Shown: positions 1-7,465 of the stretch, piece after piece
How positions within the stretch are numbered: position 1 is the stretch's first letter
Layout: every line of letters starts with the position of its first letter
Origin: Vibrio injensis
GTDB taxonomy: Bacteria > Pseudomonadota > Gammaproteobacteria > Enterobacterales > Vibrionaceae
Length of the DNA: 64,000 nt
Direction: 5' to 3'
Assembly: GCF_001895205.1 (NCBI RefSeq)
Contig: NZ_BDJF01000010.1
Span: 1 to 64,000 of the forward strand
Translations under genes and position numbers: made by a program
Notes under the pieces: model-generated
Database searches by the model: none
Told to the model about the DNA's origin: nothing
The model's input: only the letters and a program-made list of their open reading frames with translations

Positions 1-2
1 GT

Positions 3-1016
3 ATCGTTGTTTTCCATGATCACTGACTGCAAAAAGTGAAAGAAGCTCTATCGTTGTTTTGCTTGATCTCTAAGATGCATTGTTGAATCTTCCCCAACGA
101 TGTTTATGATCGGTCAAAGGTTATCTCGAAGTCAGACTGACGTAACCTGTTTAATTTCATAACCTTATAGTGAAAAATATTGGTTTTTATATCGTTGTTT
201 TGCTTGACCTCTAATATGCATTATTGAATCTTACCCAACGATGTTTATGATCGGTCAAAGGTTATCTCGAAGCCAGACTGATTTAATCTTTTTAATTTCA
301 TAAACTTAGAGAAAATAGAATTGGTTTTTATATCGTTGTTTTCCATGAACACTGGCCGCAAAAAGTGAAAGAAGCTCTATCGTTGTTTTGCTTGACCTCT
401 AATATGCATTGTTGAATCTTCCCCAACGATGTTTATGATCGGTCAAAGGTTATCTCGAAGTCAGACTGACGTAACCTGTTTAATTTCATAACGTTATAGT
501 GAAAAATATTGGTTTTTATATCGTTGTTTTCCATGATCACTGACTGCAAAAAGTGAAAGAAGCTCTATCGTTGTTTTGCTTGACCTCTAATATGCATTAT
601 TGAATCTTACCCAACGATGTTTATGATCGGTCAAAAGTTATCTCGAAGCCAGACTGACGTAACCTGTTTAATTTCATAATCTTAGAGTGAAAAAGGTTGG
701 TTTTTATATCGTTGTTTTCCATGAACACTGGCCGAAAAAAGTGAAATAAGTTCTATCGTTGTTTTGCTTAATCTCTAAGATGCATTATTGAATCTTACCC
801 AACGGTGTTTATGATCGGTCAAAGGTTATCTCGAAGCTAGACTGACTTAACCTGTTTAATTTCATAACCTTATAATGAAAAAGATTGGTTTTTATATCGT
901 TGTTTTCCATGAACACTGCCCGCAAAAAATGAAAGAAGCTCTATCGTTGTTTTTCTTGACCTCTGAGATGAATTTTTGATTCTTACCCAACGATGTTTAT
1001 GATCGGTCAAAGGTTA
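3..1016. repeat. Tandem array of about six 188-bp direct repeats
   Basis: Units begin at the word ATCGTTGTTTT at 3, 191, 332, 520, 708 and 896. Four are exactly 188 bp. The second is 141 bp because 47 bp between two internal ATCGTTGTTTT words are missing. The last is cut at about 1016. Each full unit holds two direct ATCGTTG boxes 47 bp apart, an inverted CAACGAT box, and the pair TTGACC/GGTCAA. No reading frame of any length runs through the array. The units are not exact copies, so the array is not brand new. It may continue to the left of the window. Function unknown; binding-site array, structured RNA, or satellite-like remnant of a mobile element are all possible. Confidence 0.9.
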
Positions 1017-1513
1017 CATGAGAATAACACCTTGAAATTTTCATTATTATCAGACATTTAAATACAATTCATAGCGCTTTGATATCGTTGTTCTTCTATT
1101 GTATCTAACATCTCACATATCTAGTTCTGATCACTCCTGCACTAGCATTTTTATGGTGCAGCTCACTTGTAGACCCAATTAAGATAGCTGCTACACACAA
1201 ATTTGAAGTACTGCTCAACAGATTCCCTGCTGACCAATCGAAAATTCAAACCTAACAATAAAACATATATAAATCATTATCTTAAAAATAAAGATGGAGA
1301 ATTTCGATAGTAATACGTCAAAACATCAATGTACTCTTCAAAAGACACACAAAAGTAAAAAACACACTAAATATCATATAATTATGTGCAACTAAAAGTT
1401 AGACACTAAAAGTTAGACGTCATAGTAGTGCAGAACGAACCTACATCATCAAGCGGCTTTAATTGAAGCAACTAATAGACAGAAAGCCCCAGAGGGGCTT
1501 TCAAAAACAATCT
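1017..1513. other. Non-coding AT-rich spacer between repeat array and integrase
   Basis: No credible gene is visible. One more isolated copy of ATCGTTGTT lies near 1084, just outside the array. A perfect 14-bp tandem duplication, ACTAAAAGTTAGAC twice, covers 1391-1418. The right end holds the hairpin that follows the integrase gene. Confidence 0.6.
1482..1502 (-). terminator. Hairpin downstream of integrase
   Basis: Perfect 9-bp stem GAAAGCCCC/GGGGCTTTC with a 3-nt loop, just after the integrase stop on the minus strand. The run of T is poor on the minus side and a short A/T tract lies on the plus side, so it may act weakly or in both directions. Confidence 0.55.
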
Positions 1514-2881
1514 TTATTTAAGATTAGCTCTTAGCGACTGGGGACTTTTAATGTCTGGAAAAGGTAACGTTTCAGCGGAGGGTACAACTGACAACGCTGG
1601 TGGAACATACCCAATCAACTCTTTCAATTTACTGCTCCAGGCTTCAAGCCCAACTAACTTATCGTCAAAATAGTCATAGCGATCATAGTGACGTGTACTC
1701 ACATCTTGTAACGCGTGATTTTGAATACGATCTCGAACTTCCTTGCTGATTCGGCATGCCCCCATCAAAGTTTTACACGTTCGGCGAAGATCTTTAGGCA
1801 CAAACTTATCGAATCCTACGGCATCGCGATAACGAGTCACTGCACGACAAATTGAGCTAGTTTTCATGGGTTCTTCTGCATCTTTGGGATTTGGAAAAAC
1901 ATATCGTCCACCACCAGAAAGCTCATATTGTTTCTGAAGTATTTCAAAAGCCAATCCGTTCAACGGTACGATATGATCTTTTTTGTTTTTGGAACGTTCT
2001 TTAGTGATGCAGACAAACCTTTCTTCCCAATCAACATTCCACCATTCAAGTGTAATCACCTCATATGGTCGTTGCCCCCCTAGATAGATGCACAGTTGAA
2101 GTAAGTGCCTCAAATCTTGTCCGATGGGTACAAGATCATAGTTTTCACGAAGATCTTTTAGTAGACGCCGTAACTCTCGCCATTCTAAGAACCTTTCACC
2201 AATGCGCTCTCCATCTTTTTGCTTTGGAATTGGTGCTACTGGATTGTATTTTATGCCAAATTTCGACTCTAAAGAGAAATAGCGAGGATCGTTATCAAAG
2301 CACATCCCATGGTTAAACGCCGCCATCACATAGCTACGTACTCGGTTGCTTTGGGTGATAGCTCCACGCTGGATCATCATACTAATAACGTATTTAATAT
2401 CATCTGTCGTTACATCACACGCTTTGGTGTTTTTGTCTATATATGGATAGAACTCTCGTACCAGCGCATTTCGCACGTCTTCATACGTTCTCTTTCCATC
2501 TATTTTCATGCGCTCCGTGTAGCTATGAAATAGCTCATCAATGGTTCCTAAGCTTTTACTCTCAGCATCAATTTTTTTCTGCTCGCTCTCTTGTTGTTCA
2601 AGGTGCAATTTAGGATCTTTTCCGCCGAGCAACAGTTGTGAGAAAACTTGGGCTTTCTCGCGAGCTTCTGTAAGAGTCATGCTGCCAGCACGTGCACTGA
2701 ATAAACCGATTGAGATAAATTTTTCTTTCTGGTGCTGGTAGTAGCGAAACACGAACTGCTTTTTCCCACTAGTGAAAATTTTTACTCCCAAACGCCCTGT
2801 ACCGCGTTGACCTGATTGATCCCAGAGATAATAGGAATTTTTACTACTGGTCGCGGATTGAATTTTAGTAACAGTTAACAT
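1514..2881 (-). CDS. Tyrosine-family site-specific integrase (arm-binding domain type)
   Basis: 455-residue phage/island integrase. Residues 10-100 resemble the N-terminal arm-DNA-binding domain (DUF4102 type); residues 110-200 the core-binding domain; residues 235-410 the catalytic domain. Catalytic-box residues visible are R271 (in GGQRPYEV), the KDLRRT motif at 363-368 with R366, H389 (in QNHA), and the probable nucleophile Y399 (in RHYD). The usual histidine of the HxxR box is a lysine (K363), a change seen in some functional members. Full length suggests an intact enzyme. Its 5' end faces the tRNA-derived attachment site about 240 bp away, and the 188-bp repeats lie behind its 3' end. 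It probably belongs to the element on the left of the attachment site; which element is inference. Confidence 0.9.
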   Translation of the reverse strand: MLTVTKIQSATSSKNSYYLWDQSGQRGTGRLGVKIFTSGKKQFVFRYYQHQKEKFISIGLFSARAGSMTLTEAREKAQVFSQLLLGGKDPKLHLEQQESEQKKIDAESKSLGTIDELFHSYTERMKIDGKRTYEDVRNALVREFYPYIDKNTKACDVTTDDIKYVISMMIQRGAITQSNRVRSYVMAAFNHGMCFDNDPRYFSLESKFGIKYNPVAPIPKQKDGERIGERFLEWRELRRLLKDLRENYDLVPIGQDLRHLLQLCIYLGGQRPYEVITLEWWNVDWEERFVCITKERSKNKKDHIVPLNGLAFEILQKQYELSGGGRYVFPNPKDAEEPMKTSSICRAVTRYRDAVGFDKFVPKDLRRTCKTLMGACRISKEVRDRIQNHALQDVSTRHYDRYDYFDDKLVGLEAWSSKLKELIGYVPPALSVVPSAETLPFPDIKSPQSLRANLK

Positions 2882-3337
2882 TCTGATTTTCTCTTGTCTT
2901 TTTTGGCGAAGTTAACTTTCTAGGTCAATAGACATAACCTAAAAGCAGCCAAAAATAATATTGACAGATTTCCTGCCTAAGCAAAGCTAGGTCAGGTAAT
3001 GGGTCAGACAAGAGAAAAGTGACATGAAAATCAATGCAAACTAACGCAACAAAGACAAACAGATAAACATTTGAATTTAATAGAAATTACCAAGCATTGC
3101 ATACTCATAAAAATGAACCTGGTAGGACTCATAATCGATTGGTCCGCAGTTCAAGTCTGCGAGGGGCCACCACTTTCTCTTCTACATATGTCTACCAACG
3201 TCTATCCACCCCAGTAAAATCAATACTTAGCAAGCAGTCTTTGTCTATAGCAGTCTATGCTCATCTTGTAACATCCGCGTTTTGATGTACCATCGAATGT
3301 ACCAACGGCTAAATATCGACTATTTTGGTGGTACATC
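2882..3337. other. Intergenic region between two divergent integrases, holding the att site
   Basis: Outside the tRNA fragment at 3121-3172 this 456-bp stretch is AT-rich and shows no credible gene. It must contain the promoters of both integrases, which read away from each other. I cannot identify clear operator sites. Confidence 0.6.
3121..3172 (+). other. 3' fragment of tRNA-Ile(CAT), probable attachment site
   Basis: The segment matches the anticodon loop, variable region, T arm (CGCAG/CTGCG stem around TTCAAGT) and acceptor 3' strand ending AGGGGCCACCA of a tRNA-Ile2 with anticodon CAT. The 5' half is absent: no GGCCCCT acceptor strand or D arm precedes it, and the base-pairing of the anticodon stem breaks on its 5' side. 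Such 3' tRNA fragments are what integrases leave at one end of an inserted island (attL/attR). The homology probably starts around 3127. An intact tRNA-Ile(CAT) is not in the window. Confidence 0.8.
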
Positions 3338-3985
3338 ATGGCAAAAAGAGTAGTCCCTTTAACTAACACCCAAGTTAAACAAGCTAAAGAATCCGACAAA
3401 GAATACACTCTCTCTGATGGTGATGGCCTTCAATTGCGTGTTAAAACGAATGGCACAAAGTTATGGATTCTGAAATACACTCATCCAATAACCAAAAAAA
3501 GAAACAACATAAGCTTTGGTAGTTTTCCTGATGTCTCTCTTGCCGAGGCAAGGAAAAGACGTTCTGAAGCAAAAACTCTTTTAGCTCTCAATATCGATCC
3601 AAAACACCATAAAGATGAACAGCTTTTAAAAGAAAGAGCAGAGCTTGAAAATACCTTTGGTAAATTTTCTGATAGATGGTTGGCACTCAAGAGAGAGAGC
3701 GTAAAACCAGAAACAGCAGATAAAGCTTATCGTGCTCTTGAGAAATATATCCTACCTAAACTTGGGAATGTCCCCATCCAAGACATCAAACCCAGAACGG
3801 TACTCAGTATTCTTGAGCCAGTAAAAGCACAAGGAACTCTAGAAACAGTTAAAAGACTCTGCCGTATAATCAACGAGGTTATGCGTCTTGCTGTAGCGTC
3901 AGGTGACATTGAAGTAAACTACTTAGCAGACATCACCAAGCTCTTTCCGGCCCCTAAACGCCAGCATATTGTAGTGGTATGGTGA
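3338..3985 (+). pseudogene. Truncated P4-type integrase, catalytic domain lost
   Basis: 215 codons against roughly 390-420 for the family. Residues 1-95 form the arm-binding domain with the typical opening (LTNTQVKQAK, LSDGDGLQLRV, KLWILKY, FGSFPDVSLAEAR); residues 105-200 form the core-binding domain. The frame then runs into the left arm of the 25-bp inverted repeat and ends at a TGA, so none of the R-H-R-H-Y catalytic residues are present. It starts 166 bp after the tRNA fragment and reads away from it, the usual place for an island integrase. The protein could still bind att arms but cannot recombine DNA. Probably the remnant of a second element inserted in tandem at the same tRNA. Confidence 0.85.
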
Positions 3986-4023
3986 ATTTGGTCACTTAGT
4001 GACCAAATTCACCATACCACTAC
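3971..4023. repeat. Perfect 25-bp inverted repeat with 3-nt spacer
   Basis: Left arm 3971-3995 begins GTAGTGGTATGG; right arm 3999-4023 ends CCATACCACTAC; spacer TTA at 3996-3998. All 25 positions pair. Two truncated genes stop inside it from opposite sides, the integrase in the left arm and the ACT-domain gene at the outer edge of the right arm. This is the junction of a rearrangement. The arms could be fused terminal repeats of a lost insertion sequence; I do not recognise the family. Confidence 0.9.
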
Positions 4024-4175
4024 ATTAAGCCCTCTTGCTCTCGAAACGTTGCGATTGGATCTAGGTGCCAATACTCAGATAACGGCCCCTTCACGGTACA
4101 AAATACGTAATTGCCCTCGATGATCTGTGGTGACATCGACTTTAGTAATACCTCTAACTCGCTAATTGCTGACAT
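4020..4175 (-). pseudogene. 5' fragment of an ACT-domain protein gene
   Basis: The minus-strand frame from the ATG at 4175 reads 51 codons, with segments SELEVLLKSM, YVFCTVKGPLSEY and LDPIATFREQEGL. These match the N terminus of small ACT-domain proteins of about 130 residues (COG3602 type), from my knowledge of the family. The frame then enters the palindrome and stops, so the last 80 or so residues are missing. The gene was probably part of the chromosome before the island inserted and decayed. It is too short to fold as an ACT domain. Too small to be called by most gene finders. Confidence 0.65.
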
Positions 4176-4890
4176 TTTCTAACCTTATCTACTACCTACA
4201 AACGTGAAGAATATACGGTGAAATAAAATAAGTTTAATTCATGATATTAATGAAACATAAGAAAAGCTAATATCCAGCACTAGATAAACTAAATAAATAG
4301 AAGAAAGAGAGAAATAGATTGCTGTTACATGGTTGCTTTAACGTTGGACTACGACAAAAAAAGCTGACTTATCATCATCACACTCATTCACAACAATCAA
4401 TTCCATCAGGATAAAAAACTGAGAATCGAAGGTTAATTAGCATTTAAAACGAAGAATTCTTCACAAAACAAACGACCACCAAATACAGGATAATTACTAA
4501 AATTAAAGTTCAAAATAAAAACAAAAATTAGATTTAAATTTCAATTAAAAAACAAATCACCAGATAAAAACACCATTAATAACAAATCAAATGGTCACAT
4601 ATTCCAAATTTTAAAAATAGAGTTATGATACACGAAAAATGACCTAGAAATAATCTGCATCCAAGGGTGCTTATCCACTGCTTAGGGTCTTTTGAAAGAT
4701 AAAATCTATTTTTATTAAATAGTTATATACCAAAGCCTCTTAGAGTGAAGAGAAAACGGCAAGTGCATAAAACGCCATGAACATCGATACACGATGTGCT
4801 TGGGATGAACGAACGCGCAAACACCGCTACAACTTCAAGTCGTTTGGGTATACCAGTGTACTTTGATTGATATTATTAGGTAAGAATCAT
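4176..4890. other. 715-bp AT-rich intergenic region
   Basis: No gene found. 4200-4640 is very AT-rich with long A runs. 4640-4860 changes in character and holds an ordered stretch including a small hairpin CATCG/CGATG near 4780-4795 and the segment ending CAAGTCGTTTGGGTATAC. That phrase resembles an intergenic sequence recurring in Vibrio genomes, but this is memory, not a search. Confidence 0.5.
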
Positions 4891-5529
4891 ATGTTGGAAA
4901 GCATTGGCATCGTTAACCTTTGGGCCTATTTAGTCGGCGTTTTTTTAATTGTTATTGTTCCAGGGCCAAACTCTATCTTCGTGCTAACGGCCAGCGCAAA
5001 GCATGGTGTGCGTGGCGGATATAAAGCCGCAATGGGCGTCTTTACTGGTGATGCACTGCTGATTTTTTTAGCCTTTTTGGGCGTGGCTACCGTGGTCAAA
5101 AACTCACCGGCCCTGTTTCATGCCATTCAATATTTGGGTGCGGCCTACCTACTTTATCTCGGTATAAAAACCATCACTCAGAGCTTAAGAGTTAAAGAGT
5201 CTCAGCCTGAGGTAAAATCAGTTCAAGGCAGTAGAGGGATCTATTTTAAAGCGTTAGGACTGAGTATCCTCAATCCTAAGATGATTATTTTTTATGTCTC
5301 ATTTTTTATTCAATTCATTGATTTTAATGCGCAAAGTACCGGCTTATCGTTTTTAGTTTTGGGCGCAATTTTACAGTTGTGTAGCATGCTTTATCTCTCG
5401 CTACTGATTTTTGCTGGTTTTGGCATCACGAATAAAGTTAAACAACATAAAAAACTAGCGACGCTATCCAATACTTTTATTGGCTCACTGTTTGTGATGT
5501 TTGCTTTAAGATTGGCTTTAACCGCTTAG
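4891..5529 (+). CDS. leuE: LysE/RhtB family amino-acid exporter, LeuE-like
   Basis: 212-residue inner-membrane protein. The N terminus LWAYLVGVFLIVIVPGPNS carries the family signature VPGPNS around residue 28, followed by the usual pattern of about six membrane helices. It resembles E. coli LeuE over its length, including the GVFTGDALLIFLAFLGVA and QYLGAAYLLYLG segments, so export of leucine and related amino acids is likely; the exact substrate is inference. The ATG at 4891 is preceded by AGGTAAG; an in-frame TTG 24 bp upstream lacks a better ribosome site. It stands alone, first intact gene after the decayed island. Confidence 0.85.
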   Translation: MLESIGIVNLWAYLVGVFLIVIVPGPNSIFVLTASAKHGVRGGYKAAMGVFTGDALLIFLAFLGVATVVKNSPALFHAIQYLGAAYLLYLGIKTITQSLRVKESQPEVKSVQGSRGIYFKALGLSILNPKMIIFYVSFFIQFIDFNAQSTGLSFLVLGAILQLCSMLYLSLLIFAGFGITNKVKQHKKLATLSNTFIGSLFVMFALRLALTA

Positions 5530-5619
5530 TCTTTCGCCATAAAAACTTCATCACAATGCCGCCACGTTGACACAAATCCTACTTAGCATAACGTCAAGAT
5601 CACTGTTTGTGAGGACGTT

Positions 5620-7377
5620 ATGCTATCTACCAGCCCTTTTAAATTACCCCGAAAAACCCCTTTTGGACTGGCTGAAAACCTTGCAGAATGGGCAACGGGA
5701 TTAAGCAAACTCGATAAATTTTACCATCAACGCCCAGCACAATGCTCCAGTGCGGAATTTTTACGCTTTACCTTAGAGATATTAGGGATTGATTATCGCG
5801 TCACTAAAGGCTGTGCATCACAAGTACCAAACCTAGGAGCGACGATTGTCGTGGCGAATCATCCTCTCGGATGTGTTGAAGGTATTATCCTTGCTGAACT
5901 ACTGCTATCGGTTCGTGATGATGTAAAAATTCTCGCTAATCACTATTTAAAAACCGTACCAGAACTCGATGAACTGTTTATTGGGGTTGATGTATTTACT
6001 GGCGAGAATGCAAGCCACGCGAATCTCTCGGCATTACGTCAGGCGCATAAGCACCTTGCCAATGGCGGCGTTTTATTGATGTTTCCTGCAGGCGAAGTCT
6101 CACAGTGGGTGGGCAATAAACTGCAGCGAGTTGAGGATAAAGAGTGGAGCCAATCCGTCAGCCGGTTGGTAAAAAAACATCAAGCCACCGTTTTACCGGT
6201 CTATATTGATGGTCAAAATTCAAAACGATTTTATATGGCTGGGAAAATACATCCATTACTTCGCACACTATTGCTGGGCAGAGAACTACTCAACAAGCAG
6301 CAAAGTTGTATCGAAATAGCGATAGGAGAAACCATTGCTTGCTCAGAAATCGCCGCCTTAGATGACCAACAATTGGTCAATTATTTACGTTTAAATACCT
6401 ATTTACTACAAAGCCAGCGCTGGATAACTCGCGATAAAACACAGCAAGATCGAAGTCTACCGCCTGTCGTTGAAAGGCTAAGCGACGATATTTTACAACA
6501 AGATATTGCTGCCCTACCTCAAGAATGTCATTTATTGGATCATCAAAACTTTGCCGTCTATTGTGCCAATGCTGAGCAAATTCCGGCAGTTTTGCATGAA
6601 ATTGGTCGAGTCAGAGAGTTGAATTTTCGCCAAGTTGGCGAAGGAACAGGGCTAGCTTTAGATATTGATCACTTTGATCGTAATTATCAGCATCTTTTTA
6701 TCTGGGATCGAGAAAAAAATGTGTTGGTTGGTGCTTATCGTCTCGGATTGGTTGATAAATTGGTTGAGCGACATGGTATCCATGGTTTGTACACCAGTAC
6801 TTTATTTCACTACGATCAGCGCTTTATCGATAGTATGGGGAAATCGATTGAGATGGGGCGTTCAGTGATCGATAGTGCTTATCAAAAAAGCGTCGCGCCA
6901 TTACTGCTGCTCTGGAAAGGCATTGCAACCTATATTGATCGCCACCCTGAATACACACACCTTTTTGGCCCAGTCAGCATTAGTAGCGATTACAGTGAAC
7001 TTGCGCGTCAACTATTAGCCGACACCATGACGCTGCACTACTACGATCAACAACAGGCCAATTTAGTCAGTGCCAGCCACCCGCTATCAAGTACCCATCA
7101 ACTATGGAATGCTAGCCTACTATCGGCTTTAGCTGACCTGCAACTTTTATCACGAGTGATAGCACGCATTGATGATGGGAAAGGGATTCCCGTGTTGCTG
7201 CGCCAATATTTAGGCTTAAATGGTCGCTTAGTTTGCTTTAACGTTGATCCTGATTTTAATGACTCATTAGACGGATTGATTGTCGTCGATTTGCGCCAAG
7301 TTCCGGTACGAACGCTCGCTCGTTATATGGGGGTTGACGCTGCTCATCGCTATTTAACGCGATATAAAATGGATTAA
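5620..7377 (+). CDS. olsF: Bifunctional acyltransferase for ornithine lipid synthesis (OlsF-like)
   Basis: 585 residues with two domains. The N-terminal part (about 50-260) is a PlsC-type acyltransferase with ANHPLGCVEG at 79-88 and FPAGEVS near 155. The C-terminal part (about 305-480) is the GNAT-like 'hemolysin' acyltransferase fold (NFAVYCANAEQIPAVLHEIG, VRELNFRQVGEGTG). This domain order and length match OlsF, known from Serratia and related gammaproteobacteria, where the C-terminal domain N-acylates ornithine and the N-terminal domain adds the second acyl chain, giving phosphorus-free membrane lipids. The usual Asp of the NHxxxxxD box appears as Glu (E87). No phosphate-regulation box could be confirmed. 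Single gene ending in a shared terminator with the convergent betT. Confidence 0.75.
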   Translation: MLSTSPFKLPRKTPFGLAENLAEWATGLSKLDKFYHQRPAQCSSAEFLRFTLEILGIDYRVTKGCASQVPNLGATIVVANHPLGCVEGIILAELLLSVRDDVKILANHYLKTVPELDELFIGVDVFTGENASHANLSALRQAHKHLANGGVLLMFPAGEVSQWVGNKLQRVEDKEWSQSVSRLVKKHQATVLPVYIDGQNSKRFYMAGKIHPLLRTLLLGRELLNKQQSCIEIAIGETIACSEIAALDDQQLVNYLRLNTYLLQSQRWITRDKTQQDRSLPPVVERLSDDILQQDIAALPQECHLLDHQNFAVYCANAEQIPAVLHEIGRVRELNFRQVGEGTGLALDIDHFDRNYQHLFIWDREKNVLVGAYRLGLVDKLVERHGIHGLYTSTLFHYDQRFIDSMGKSIEMGRSVIDSAYQKSVAPLLLLWKGIATYIDRHPEYTHLFGPVSISSDYSELARQLLADTMTLHYYDQQQANLVSASHPLSSTHQLWNASLLSALADLQLLSRVIARIDDGKGIPVLLRQYLGLNGRLVCFNVDPDFNDSLDGLIVVDLRQVPVRTLARYMGVDAAHRYLTRYKMD

Positions 7378-7382
7378 AAAAA

Positions 7383-7410
7383 CAGGCACGCTTATAAAGT
7401 GGCGTGCCTG
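7383..7410. terminator. Bidirectional terminator between olsF and betT
   Basis: Stem CAGGCACGC/GCGTGCCTG with A-rich flank on the left and T-rich flank on the right, between two convergent genes. Confidence 0.8.
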
Positions 7411-7465
7411 ATTATTATATTTTTAATCTATAGTAGCTCTTTGCTAGCATGACCAACCGACACTC

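Noticed and set aside
3..1016. CRISPR array
   Set aside because: Repeat units are 188 bp and contiguous; there are no short repeats with unique spacers and no cas genes.
3..1016. Integron attC (VCR) sites
   Set aside because: Words like ACCCAAC and GTTGAAT occur but in the wrong order and spacing, there are no cassette ORFs between units, and the nearby integrase is not IntI-like.
3..1016. Antitoxin RNA of a type III toxin-antitoxin system
   Set aside because: Tandem pseudoknots invite the idea, but known antitoxin repeats are about 35-50 nt, and no ToxN-like gene follows within the window.
3097..3285. 62-codon frame over the tRNA fragment
   Set aside because: No ribosome site and no family; overlaps the att fragment.
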